Assembly: GCA_019916065.1 (NCBI GenBank)
Contig: CM034239.1
Coordinates: 45,524,663-45,588,662 of the forward strand
Origin: Vitellaria paradoxa
Lineage: Eukaryota; Streptophyta; Magnoliopsida; Ericales; Sapotaceae
Direction of reading: 5' to 3'
DNA length: 64,000 bases
The notes under the pieces were generated by a model. That model had not been told where the DNA came from, searched no databases, and saw only the letters and a program-made list of their open reading frames with translations. This document shows, piece after piece, positions 57,893-64,000 of this stretch; the stretch's first letter is position 1; every line of letters begins with the position of its first letter. The position numbers were made by a program, and so were the translations under genes.

Positions 57893-58704
57893 TTTTCATT
57901 GAACAAAATTTTGGCCCCACCTATCATATAATCTTAGCTTCATCCCTGGATGTGACAAATTAGTTCATGATTCCTGCAAACTTCTTTCAAGTGAAACTCC
58001 CGCAGAAATGAATTCTGAATTTTGGTATTTTTTGACTGTATGGAGTAATTACAATTATTTGTTCTTGTACTTGAGTAAAATGTTATACTGTAGCTATAGT
58101 CATTCCAAAAGTCTCATGCTCGGGATTTGTTCGTGAATCTTGTTTGCTCTTATGAGTGTAATGCCTCTAAATACAATTGTTTTAGGTCTTCTTTATCTAC
58201 GAAAGTAACACCTTTTGTGTGTGTGTGTTTCTTAATATATAAGATGGCAAATGATATTCATGGAATTTTAGATGGCAATGTCCATCAAGTCAGTGGAGCC
58301 GCATATCAAACAACACAACATGGTGAAGAGTCATTTTTGCATGAAGTTATTGCCCCTATATACGAGGTCATGCTGAAGGTAGCCATATATTACTTGACTG
58401 CTACTCTTTCTGTGTTATCTATATTCACGTTAGCCCCTAACTGATTTTTATTTTGTTTAAAGGAAGCCAAGAAAAACAAAAATGGGAAAGCAAGTCATTC
58501 AGCATGGAGAAACTATGATGATTTAAATGAATATTTCTGGTAAGTTTTTCAGATGTAATTTCTTTTATTTGCAAAATGGATTGTTAGTAGCTGAGGCATC
58601 TGTCCCTTTTTTCCAGGTCTCACAAATGTTTTAAACTGGGTTGGCCAATGGACCTCAATGCGGACTTTTTTGTGTATTCAGATGAGAAACAACATTGGGG
58701 TGTG
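29862..58704 (+). CDS. CALS: Callose synthase (glucan synthase-like), N-terminal quarter; gene continues past the right edge
   Basis: Plasma-membrane 1,3-beta-glucan synthase subunit that polymerises UDP-glucose into callose. Exons: 29862-30072, 45922-46022, 49672-49784, 49888-49975, 50085-50195, 50326-50448, 55960-56046, 56224-56315, 56443-56560, 58244-58378, 58463-58539 and 58617-58704. All junctions are GT-AG and phases agree without a stop over 448 codons. The family is about 1,900 residues long, so the membrane helices and glycosyltransferase-48 core lie to the right. Visible are the N-terminal Vta1-like region ([47 protein letters not shown]) and the start of the FKS1-type domain ([36 protein letters not shown]). 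The [13 protein letters not shown] and [18 protein letters not shown] segments point to the CALS6/CALS7 branch; CALS7 makes sieve-plate callose. The paralogue call is less sure than the family. No lesion is seen. Confidence 0.93.
30541..30814. mobile_element. Foldback MITE in callose synthase intron 1
   Basis: Terminal inverted repeats of 20 bp with one mismatch: gggtgtttggcaccccaaaa at the left, and the reverse complement of the right end reads gggtgtttggtaccccaaaa. The interior repeats aaagttggcaaaagtt-type words. No target duplication could be assigned. Confidence 0.7.
30917..31318 (-). mobile_element. Probable TRIM element
   Basis: Two diverged direct repeats of about 120-143 bp, both beginning TGTTA (30917 and 31198) and sharing acatct..aaa..t.gtt and later caatccat/caacccat words, flank about 140 bp of non-coding DNA. 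On the minus strand a TGGTATCAGAAC primer-binding-site-like motif lies two bases inside the right repeat. No clear target duplication, so the exact ends are uncertain. Confidence 0.5.
32490..32726 (+). repeat. 5' LTR of copia element 2
   Basis: 237 bp, begins TGTGGAAATATCGG and ends TATGTTCA. Contains an internal duplicated motif (tttcaggatccatcataggg versus tttagcatccatcataggg). Confidence 0.95.
32764..37212 (+). pseudogene. Decayed gag-pol of copia element 2
   Basis: Gag starts at ATG 32764 ([14 protein letters not shown]) and keeps one frame to 33753, but carries stops at 33124, 33169, 33196 and 33262. Its zinc knuckle lacks the first cysteine ([14 protein letters not shown]). The protease reads [13 protein letters not shown] (about 33970). 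The pre-integrase and integrase parts ([41 protein letters not shown]) are split by a stop at 34469 and frameshifts near 34570, 34790 and 35150. RT has stops at 35871 and about 35982, with [13 protein letters not shown] intact at about 36260. RNase H (FTDADWAG) shifts frame near 36765. It has many lesions and is certainly dead for protein. Confidence 0.95.
37220..37455 (+). repeat. 3' LTR of copia element 2
   Basis: 236 bp, a dozen or so differences from the 5' LTR by eye, which makes it older than copia elements 1 and 3. Confidence 0.95.
38040..40696 (+). pseudogene. Old 5'-truncated copia remnant (integrase to RNase H)
   Basis: Heavily decayed pol: integrase pieces (LGKHHH-like region near 38070, FDNALEYNQ near 38360, [17 protein letters not shown] near 38460), RT and then RNase H ([15 protein letters not shown] near 40200), ending IYAPA-like at about 40690 just before a decayed purine tract. 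Every block has stops or frameshifts. Gag, protease and the 5' LTR are absent. Its 3' LTR is split by copia element 3. Confidence 0.85.
40775..40929 (+). repeat. 5' LTR of copia element 3
   Basis: 155 bp, TGTTAATGTACC...TTTACAACA, with the internal direct repeat taatgta near its start. Confidence 0.97.
41403..44753 (+). CDS. Uninterrupted gag-pol of copia element 3 lacking the RT catalytic core
   Basis: One open frame of 1,116 residues from ATG 41403 ([13 protein letters not shown]). The frame is open further upstream, but the GC-rich leader there has no ATG in this frame. Order: gag ([17 protein letters not shown]), zinc knuckle [14 protein letters not shown], protease [13 protein letters not shown], pre-integrase CRLGHPSF, and integrase HSDVWGPS...[10 protein letters not shown]...[15 protein letters not shown]. 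After [13 protein letters not shown] and a short Ser/Pro linker the frame jumps at about 43850 to [20 protein letters not shown], which normally follows the YVDD box. About 300 residues, including the RT active site, are therefore missing. RNase H follows ([30 protein letters not shown]). A 21-bp in-frame duplication at 43904-43945 doubles ARSHEGI. Typical copia polyproteins are about 1,400 residues. Confidence 0.93.
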   Translation: MATGTFLEQKMASVSIPMSQQLTTRKLNGTNYVQWSKAVKIALTGYGKQKHLTESGPPETDPKHDVWVQEDAYLVSLLWNSMEPNIADMCTHLDTCKEIWEYVRLLFSSDLTRMYDLSQEFFQLQQSGRPVTEYFASLKRVHEELSSLQPLSADVNAMQKQREQMVVLRFLAGLDPEFEPVKAQILSGESLPSFAEIYSRVMRTASRDQSTTIDATRTALASQKISESKNSSYIIPSQNGDRGTRSGRGRGRGAKSKCSNCGRVGHIKETCWDLHGKPAHMAQVASSDASANKPSTSGPSTVTLSEEEYARLLQYQTAHQASLPTASLAYHGNPTAHVSTLSPTSWIIDSGASDHMSGISSLFSNIQPSSIPSVTTANGSSNPVKGIGKVCTSLPLSSVLYVPSLSFNLLSVSKITKQLNCSMTFFPDSVVIQDLKTRKKIGEGHEAQGLYYLSGSSAPQSTTCFVVAAPIEVHCRLGHPSFDKLKSMVPSLSHIQSLNCESCQLGKHHRASFSPRVNNRSASSFYLVHSDVWGPSRVVSKLGFKYFVTFIDDFSRLTWIYLMKDSSELFSIFQSYCAEIKTQFDASIKVLRSDNAKEYFSKPFTDFMSSFGMIHQSSCSRTPQQNGVAERKNLHLVETARCLMFYMKVPKVFWGGAILTACHLINRMPSSVLQGRSPYSVMFFTTPLFPLPSRIFGCVAFVHQLDSGTDKLDPRAIKYVFLGYSRLQKGYRCYSPSLNRYFVCADVSFFENTPFFSDNSSLIDLNESLPFPMISPFRLSRPDLQVYTRRQVATESLPEASGTPSSPPPSSDPAPKFNTKNLGPLKYFLGIEIARSHEGIARSHEGIAFSQRKYVLDLLSETGMLGTKPVDTPMDPNTKLLVDKGELLADPSRYRRLVGKLNYLTVTRPDISFATSVVSQFLDAPRSSHWDAVIRILRYLKGAPGHGLLYRDNGHTLVQGYTDADWAGSPSDRRSTTGYCIFVGGNLVSWKSKKQTVVARSSAESEYRAMAHTSCELIWMSHMLEELGVTSSQPMELFCDNQAAVHIASNPVFHERTKYIEVDCHFIREKILQNVIKTSHVKSEDQLADLFTKALGGARVRFICNKLGTYDIYAPA
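44761..44913 (+). repeat. 3' LTR of copia element 3
   Basis: 153 bp, identical by eye to the 5' LTR apart from one TA unit; followed by ATAGT. Confidence 0.97.
45224..45765. repeat. Diverged 270-bp tandem duplication
   Basis: tttattttcact at 45224 recurs at 45494. Both copies then carry gaggatataagcagtta and tctgcataaaaatg, followed by similar T-rich and gaaaccc stretches. It lies just upstream of callose synthase exon 2. Confidence 0.8.
45922..46022 (+). CDS. CALS: Callose synthase exon 2
   Basis: 101 bp encoding [20 protein letters not shown] and [13 protein letters not shown]. Acceptor ttgaattag, donor AGG followed by GTACTC. This is the most conserved N-terminal block of the family and fixes the orientation and identity of the gene. 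Confidence 0.93.
48280..48365 (+). repeat. 5S rRNA-like fragment (possible Cassandra TRIM relic)
   Basis: Contains gttaagcgtgcttgagc, close to the internal promoter of plant 5S rRNA (gttaagcgtgcttgggc). Upstream ttactccaag matches aactccgaag and downstream gatgacct...cttgccttgcatc matches the 5S 3' end, with about 15 bases missing in between. The next stretch, gcccaaagtagataatattg, resembles sequence following the 5S part in Cassandra LTRs as I recall it. It is not a functional 5S gene. Confidence 0.6.
48540..48625 (+). repeat. RTE-LINE-type 3' tail fragment
   Basis: gaagaggattcatgtaactg and gggactagggctttgttgag match, by eye, the end of the RTE fragment at 51176-51228 (gaagaggattatgg..., gagacttaggctttgttgaa). 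Such ends occur on plant RTE LINEs and on SINEs that use them. Confidence 0.5.
49672..50448 (+). CDS. CALS: Callose synthase exons 3-6
   Basis: Exons 49672-49784 ([20 protein letters not shown]), 49888-49975 ([20 protein letters not shown]), 50085-50195 ([20 protein letters not shown]) and 50326-50448 ([16 protein letters not shown] to [10 protein letters not shown]). Introns here are short (about 100-130 bp), in contrast to introns 1, 2 and 6. Confidence 0.93.
50815..51235 (+). pseudogene. RTE-clade LINE 3' fragment (end of reverse transcriptase ORF)
   Basis: Encodes the characteristic end of plant RTE LINE proteins: [11 protein letters not shown], then [38 protein letters not shown] and [11 protein letters not shown] (the 917-1213 part of this block is open for 98 codons), followed by the tail ggcttgagacttaggctttg. 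It is 5'-truncated, as usual for LINEs. Confidence 0.8.
52540..53240 (-). pseudogene. Ty3/gypsy reverse transcriptase remnant
   Basis: The minus strand reads, from about 53215 downwards: [12 protein letters not shown], then VSNLPYY, then a block ending VPALLTPKK (about 53010). Next come [19 protein letters not shown] and [13 protein letters not shown] (about 52850-52730), then FLMAYFDDI (about 52650, the YFDDI box). This is the gypsy RT order, broken by stops and frameshifts. No LTRs found. Confidence 0.85.
54111..54670. repeat. Imperfect triplicated repeat
   Basis: gatattattc-type copies start at 54111, 54336 and 54457, each followed by agagaatattctggaactaa or close variants. The first and third carry an extra stretch ending tggaggtttaagggatt, so the array arose by unequal steps. 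Confidence 0.8.
55960..56560 (+). CDS. CALS: Callose synthase exons 7-9
   Basis: Exons 55960-56046 ([20 protein letters not shown]), 56224-56315 ([20 protein letters not shown]) and 56443-56560 ([31 protein letters not shown]). Exon 7 joins the preceding FGFQ to give [11 protein letters not shown], as in the family. Confidence 0.93.
57240..57948. mobile_element. Non-autonomous hAT-type element in callose synthase intron 9
   Basis: 709 bp with ends CAGGGACG and (reverse complement) CAGGGATG, flanked by the 8-bp repeat TATGTGAC/GATGTGAC (57232-57239, 57949-57956) with one mismatch. CAGGG termini and 8-bp targets are the hAT signature. It has no transposase and contains poly-C/poly-A and a (CT)n run. 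Confidence 0.8.
57843..57890. repeat. (CT)24 microsatellite
   Basis: About 48 bases of CT inside the hAT-type element. Confidence 0.95.
58244..58704 (+). CDS. CALS: Callose synthase exons 10-12
   Basis: Exons 58244-58378 ([18 protein letters not shown] to PIYEVMLK), 58463-58539 ([19 protein letters not shown]) and 58617-58704 ([24 protein letters not shown]). The donor after HWGV is GTAATT; the next exon is beyond 64000 or was not found. Confidence 0.92.
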
Positions 58705-59547
58705 GTAATTTATGCATGCACACAACCAATCTGGAATTCTGATAGTGGTCGTATTTTTGTTTTAATAAATGTTCTCAATGTATTATGGTACTTAACGCGG
58801 AAAATATTATATTGATCCATGTTCAGATATGTTTGATTTACTTAAAGTCATGTTTGTAATATGAGTGTAGAGAAGAAAGATAAGAAGAAAACAAAAATGA
58901 AGAGATTAAATTTTCTATGGTGCAAAGAAACAGAATTGATGTTGAAATTGAGGAGCAGTTGACTTAAACAAAATAATAGTGATTGTCAAGAAATAAGATT
59001 TGAATAAAAGACTTTACAATCTTGGAGTTGTTTATTCATATATTTATACTCGTATAAGATGTGTACAAGTTAGGAAAGGATTGCAATCCCCTTGATGCAA
59101 ATTATATAATTAAGATTTTTAATTTAATAGGATTCTATTTTCATATTATTAGTATTAGATAATTATGCAAATTAAATATTTAAAATTTTAATTCAATAGG
59201 GTTCTATTCACATATTATTAGAATTAGATTTTATCTTATCTTTAGGATTTGATTTTTATTTGATTTTATGTTTGATTTGATTTCCTTAGTTGATTTGAAT
59301 GCCTGTATAAAGATTTGGATTATAAGTGTTATTCGGAGTTTTGATAAATACAAAAATATTGAATTGAAGCCTGTGTGGCTTGTTCTCCTTCCCCTCTTCT
59401 TCTTCTTCTTATTCTCTCTCTATTTCTCTCTTGCTTAATTTCTTCTTTTCTCTTTGCTTTAATCTACACCGTCCTACGTCATCCTTACAAGAAAGAAATG
59501 GAGAATAAAATCAAAGCTGTTCCTGTTCTAACTATTTCTATATTTCT

Positions 59548-59900
59548 AACACTCTCCCTTAAGCTGGAAAGTATATATCATCTATTACAAGTTTGTTACG
59601 AGGACCCTCCAAGAACCTTAGTTATTAAATTAGTAAGTTGGTCTTTAGACTTAACATGACTAGTCTTAATGGTATTCTATAGAATCTTCTCTTAGCAAAA
59701 TGACAATCCACCTCAGTTTGCTTAGTTCTTTCAAAGAGTACTGGTATGGAAGCAATATAAGCAACAACTTGATCATTGCAATGAAACACATTGGCTATAA
59801 ATGGTGAATTCCTAGTTCCTTACTTGATCTTGCTACTGTTGTTTATTTTTTTACTCTTCTAAGACATTAGATTACCTCCAGTGAAGATGTAATAACTAGC
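59548..59900 (-). pseudogene. Copia remnant, RNase H end
   Basis: The minus strand reads SIPVLFERTKQTEVDCHFAK followed by decayed ALGG-type C-terminus and a purine tract CTTAAGGGAGAG at about 59560-59548. Sequence to its left (about 59000-59547) may be its LTR, but the limits are unclear. Confidence 0.65.
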
Positions 59901-60029
59901 ACAAGAGCATTTGTTTGATGGTAATCCTACCCAATCTGCATTTGTATTCCTCTGAACTAAAGTATATCCATTATTTTGATATAGCAGGCCTCTTCAACGT
60001 GCTACCTTTAAATATCACAAAATTCAACA

Positions 60030-61430
60030 ACTGTATCCTATGGAAAACCAGAGACAAAAAAGGGGGGAGAATTGAAAGAGTATATTTTTCTATGATTTTA
60101 TTAAGCATCATAGGATTGCTTATGTACACTTAACCCTAGCTACAAAATAAGAAAAACATGCCTTGATGCAAGGAAAAAGTTCTAATAAAATCCTAGTTAA
60201 ATCCCTTATTTTTACAGACATAATTTTGTTACAATATTTCCTATTATAATAGATCCTTTCCCACACTCCCCCTTAAGCGGGCGAATATATTTTTTCATTC
60301 CCAGCTTGGGGACACTTGTTTGAAACTTTTTAATACTTAAGCCTTTGGTAAGCACATCTGCAAATTGGTGGTCAGTAAAAACGTGAGGTGTACAAATCAA
60401 GCCATTGTCTAGCTTTTTTTTCTTAATGAAGTTTTGGTCTACTTCAATATGCTTCGTTCGATCATGTTGTGCAAGATTATGTATGATGTTGATTGCAGAT
60501 TTATTGTCGCAATAAAGTCTTGTTAGGACAACGCACCGAACCTTCAAATCTCTTGAGATGATTTTTAGCTACAATAGTTCACAAATGCATTGAGCTATTG
60601 CTCCAAACTCCGCTTCAGAACTTGATTTCGCCATCACATTTTATTTCTTACTTTTACATGTCACGAGATTCCCACCAAGAAATGTATAATACTCAGAAAT
60701 TGATCTTCTATCAATCACTGATCTAGCATAATTTGCATATGTATATGCTTCAAGTATCAGACTTGTGCTCCTTTTGAACAAGATTCTTTTCCTAGAAGTT
60801 TCTTTAAGATACTGTAGTACTTGATTTACAGCTTGCATGTGAACTTCCTTGGAATTGGGCATAACCTAATTGATCATACTAACATTAGCTATATCTAGCC
60901 TTGTGTGAATGAGATAAATGAGTCTTCTTACCAGGCATTGATACTAACATAAGCTATATCTAGCCTTGTGTGAAAGAGATAATTGAGTTTTCCTACCAAG
61001 TGTTGATACTAACATAAGCTATATTTGGCCTTGTGTGAGGGAGATAAATGAGTCTTACCAGGCGTTGATACATGTCCTCATCCACCACATCCTCCTTTTT
61101 TCTCGAAACTTGTGATTGGGATCTATTGGTGTGCTTGCATACTAATTTTCCTGTTTCTTTTAGTAGATCTATGACATACTACTCTTGAGTAATAAAGATT
61201 CCCTACCTAGAGTGTGCAACTTCAATTCCCAGGAAGTACTTCAACCGTCCTAATTCATTGGTCTCGAATTCTCTGGCCAAATATTTTCTCAAATATTCTT
61301 TCTCTTTCTTGTCATCCCTTGTTATAATTATATCATCAACTTATACTGGAAGAGCCATGACTCCCTTTGAATTTGAGTGCTTGACAAATAATGTATGATC
61401 CCCCTAACTTTGTTTATATCCCATGGTTGA
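60030..61430 (-). pseudogene. Copia remnant, RT-RNase H with part of its 3' LTR
   Basis: The minus strand from about 61400: RT with VDDIIITRDD (the tyrosine of the YVDD box is replaced by a stop), [15 protein letters not shown], then the triplicated segment, then RNase H (VNQVLQYLKETSRKRILFK, DRRSISEYYTFLGGNLVT, LYCDNKSAINIIHN, HDRTKHIEVDQNFI), purine tract TTAAGGGGGAG and probable LTR from about 60264 downwards. It ends abruptly where copia element 4 begins. Confidence 0.85.
60877..61071 (-). repeat. 65-bp triplication inside the copia remnant
   Basis: tactaaca followed by agctatat occurs at 60877, 60942 and 61007, each followed by ccttgtgtga...gagt. 65 is not a multiple of 3, so the repeats break the frame. 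Confidence 0.9.
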
Positions 61431-61433
61431 CAT

Positions 61434-61619
61434 TGTTAGAATTTAGGAGTGATATAATTTTATTTCCTATTAGGATTGATATAGGATTAATTAGAATTAA
61501 TATGATATTTCCTTGTCTTGGTATCTTTCCTTATGCGATGTAAGTTTTTGATTATAAATAAGACCTTAGGGAGAAGAGAGAATTCAATTCACTCTCTTCT
61601 TTTCTCTCTAATTTTCTCA
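61434..61619 (+). repeat. 5' LTR of copia element 4
   Basis: Begins TGTTAGAATTTAGG and ends TTTTCTCA; about 186 bp. The end is inferred from the primer-binding site three bases downstream. Confidence 0.8.
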
Positions 61620-62176
61620 ACTTGGTATCAGAGCTTTATTTAAAAAAAAAAAAAAGGTCGGAGCTTCTGGTCTCGCTGCCGGCAGGCCCTCCGGCCATCG
61701 GAAGTGACTGTCGACCATCCTAGTAGAGTCGGCATCCGCTGACGACCCTCACCCACCTGAGCACGTCGCCAGAAAAGCCTCGACGTGCCCTCACGCGCAG
61801 CTCGCAGTCGCTGCCGAGCTCTCACGCGCCTGCCTTCTCTTGGCGCGTGTCGGCGCATGACCCACTGGCGCCTCACCGGCAACACATGGCGATGATCGCC
61901 TGAGATCAGAGAGTCCCTCTTGTCACCGGTGATCCTTCTTGATGCTTTGTTGTGCGTCAAATCCTGTTCTGATCTGCTTTTGCTTCAAATCACCAGATCT
62001 GTTGATGCTCGGTTGTTGCTGGTTTTGCTTGGTGACGATTGATTATTGATGCTCGGATGTTACTTTGTTGTTGCTTTATTGTGATCTGAATTTGCTCTGC
62101 TGTTTAGTTGATGTTCCGTGTTGCTGGTTCTGCTTGATTGATGCTCGGCTGTTGATACTCGATCACCAGATCAAAT

Positions 62177-62286
62177 AATTTGGTTCTTCTTGGTTCTCTT
62201 TTCTCTGTGGTCTGGTTCATCGTTGCTGATTAATTTGGTTATTCTTAGTTCTCTTTTCTCTGTGGTCTGGTTCATCGTTGCTGATT
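62177..62286 (+). repeat. 55-bp tandem duplication in the leader of copia element 4
   Basis: aatttggtt...ttctcttttctctgtggtct recurs with a 55-bp period at 62177 and 62232, just upstream of gag. Confidence 0.9.
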
Positions 62287-62340
62287 TGGTGGCTCTTGGT
62301 AATTTCCTTTCGTGTTGATTTCGGTTTCCTTTTATTATTC

Positions 62341-64000
62341 ATGGCCGAAGGGAAAGTTATTGATTTTGAACCAAAATCAATATTAATGAAGGATGAAGAT
62401 GCCCCTCGGTCAATCACTTTAAGAAATTGAATGGATTAAATTATTTGGCTGGGGCTCATGCTGTGAAGGTGTTTCTTCGTGGGAAGAAGAAACTGAAATT
62501 TCTCACTGACCTTCCACCCAAACCAGATAATAGTGAGTATGATGATTGGCTTAGTGAAGATTCCATTGTCATGGGATGGTTATGGCACAGTCTGGAGCCT
62601 CACATTGCCACTACAATAGAATTTTGTGACTCTTCAAAGAAAATATGGGATTCTCTTGCTGACTCGTTCTCACAACAGAGTAATGTGTCACGAGTGTTTG
62701 AGTTATATGAGTAGATTTTTGCAACCAAACAGGGTGGTCGTCCTCTTTCAGAATATTACAGTGTACTTAAGAACCTTTGGGATCAGTTGCTACAGTATAG
62801 GCCCTTTACTATTGATCTTGAGCAACAAAAGCGCTACTGGGAAGATTTTATGATTGCCTCTCTTCTCTCTGAGCTTGATTCTGATCTACGTAGTTTCAAA
62901 GATCAAATTCTTGCTAGTGAGACTTTACCTACAGCTGCCAATGTTTACTCTCGCCTTTTGCGATCATCCTTAAGCCATCATACTCAAGGTCAGGTTACTA
63001 CTTCAGAAACCTCTGCCTTGATTTCCACTGACACTGCTACAGTAGCCTCTCGGAGTAGTATGCGTGGACGTGGTCATTTTTCTCGAGGTTCATCGCGTGT
63101 TGGTCGCTCTTCTCAAGGACGAGGGGATCGAAAATGCTCTCACTGTGGCCGTACCAATCACACTGAGCCGTATTGCTTGGCCAAGTATGGACGACCGGAT
63201 CAAGTTCATCATGTGACAGATAGTTCTACTCCTGGCGCCTCCACCCAGTTGACACACACTGCTTCAGAACCTTCAAGCACCAACAGTGACCTTGCTGCCC
63301 AACTCAGTGAGCTCTTGCAAACTCTTCGGAAACCTCACCCATTTACTTCCACTGTTACCTTAGCAAATTCAGGTAATATTGCTTGTACTGCTTCCACTCC
63401 ATCTTCCTGGGTCATCGACTCTGGTGCAAGCTCTCATATTTCTGGTAAATCCGCCTTATTCTCTCATTTAGATCCCATTAATAATCATGTTGTTTTGGAT
63501 GATGGATCTTCTCGTCCTGTACAAGGACAAGGAGTTCTTTTTCCTCATTCTTCAATTCATTTGCCTCATAGTCTTTATGTACCTAATTTTCCATTCAACT
63601 TACTATCTATTAGCCAGTTAACTAAATCCTTACACTGTTCTGTAACCTTTTCTCCTACCTCTTGTATATTTCAGGACCTCAAGAATAAGAGGACGATTGG
63701 TTTGGGGCATGAGAAAGACGGGTTCTACTATCTTGATCCAGCTAGCTTTTTTACTGTCGTTTCACCTGCTTTGAGTGCAACTATTTCTCCACTCCAATGG
63801 CATTTTCGTCTTGGGTATCTCTCATTAAATAAATTAAAGTTTGTCATTTCTCATTTAAGTCCTGTATCGAATCTAGATTGTGAGGCTTGTCAGCTTGGCA
63901 AGCACCACCGTAGCTCTTTTTCTAGTCATAGTGTCAGTCGTCAACCAGAACTTTTTGATTTAGTTTATACTGATATTTGGGGACCATCTCGAATTACTAG
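62341..64000 (+). pseudogene. gag-pol of copia element 4, lightly damaged, incomplete
   Basis: Starts at ATG 62341 (MAEGKVIDFEPKS). A 1-bp loss near 62418 shifts the frame and TAG at 62712-62714 interrupts gag. Otherwise the frame is open to the window edge: gag (KKIWDSLADSF, LASETLPTAANVYSRL), zinc knuckle CSHCGRTNHTEPYC (about 63135), protease [13 protein letters not shown] (about 63410), pre-integrase HFRLGY (usually LGH), and the integrase start [10 protein letters not shown] and DLVYTDIWGPS. Confidence 0.9.

Larger units (their letters stand above)
58705..64000 (+). other. Callose synthase intron 12, over 5.3 kb, open at the right edge
   Basis: No further callose synthase exon could be read. 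It holds two minus-strand copia remnants (about 59000-61430) and the 5' part of copia element 4 (61434 onward). Confidence 0.7.
61434..64000 (+). mobile_element. Copia element 4, 5' portion (runs off the right edge)
   Basis: 5' LTR 61434 to about 61619, then primer-binding site TTGGTATCAGAGC at 61622, a GC-rich leader (61650-61920) and gag-protease-integrase. The expected target duplication would be GACAT (61429-61433), testable against the 3' end outside the window. Same strand as the host gene. Confidence 0.92.

Noticed and set aside
1..64000. A novel defence, biosynthetic or other multi-gene system
   Set aside because: Only three host genes are visible and the remainder is explained by known classes of transposable elements and simple repeats. 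No cluster of co-oriented unknown genes exists.

Overview
This is nuclear DNA from a flowering plant, most likely a eudicot. The evidence is spliced genes with GT-AG introns, AT-rich intergenic DNA, Ty1/copia, Ty3/gypsy and LINE retroelements, MITEs and small TRIM-type elements. Proteins match plant families (a GPK1-type receptor kinase and a callose synthase). The species cannot be fixed from the sequence. I saw no CRISPR array, operon, complete tRNA or complete rRNA gene.

Layout. 1-4.5 kb: minus-strand receptor-like kinase gene. Seven coding exons can be placed and the 3' end runs off the left edge. 4.5-14 kb: repeat-rich intergenic DNA with SINE-like repeats, a foldback element, a complete TRIM/LARD-type element with a GGTAC target duplication, and a Tourist-like MITE. 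14.2-17.4 kb: a small uncharacterised minus-strand gene, with a decayed LINE in its probable leader intron. 18.5-23.35 kb: complete copia element 1 (target duplication GTTAA), polyprotein broken. 23.9-24.2 kb: LRR receptor kinase pseudogene scrap. 24.2-29.7 kb: AT-rich DNA with a 612-bp tandem repeat and a second Tourist-like MITE.

29.86 kb to the right edge: one plus-strand callose synthase gene (CALS6/CALS7-like). Twelve exons (448 codons) can be placed with consistent phases, about the first quarter of the protein. Its introns are swollen by transposons. Intron 1 is 15.8 kb and holds a TRIM, complete copia element 2 (ATCAG), an old copia remnant, and complete copia element 3 (ATAGT) nested inside the LTR of that remnant. 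Intron 2 holds a 5S rRNA-like fragment. Intron 6 (5.5 kb) holds RTE LINE and Ty3/gypsy debris. Intron 9 holds a hAT-type element. Intron 12 (over 5 kb, open at the edge) holds two minus-strand copia remnants and the 5' half of copia element 4.

How it fits together: only three host genes are visible (membrane receptor kinase, unknown protein, callose synthase), and nothing shows that they work together. The most notable item is copia element 3. Its LTRs are nearly identical and it has one uninterrupted gag-pol frame, but the reverse transcriptase catalytic core has been removed in frame. It looks like a recently moved non-autonomous element that relies on another copy. I found no convincing undescribed multi-gene system.
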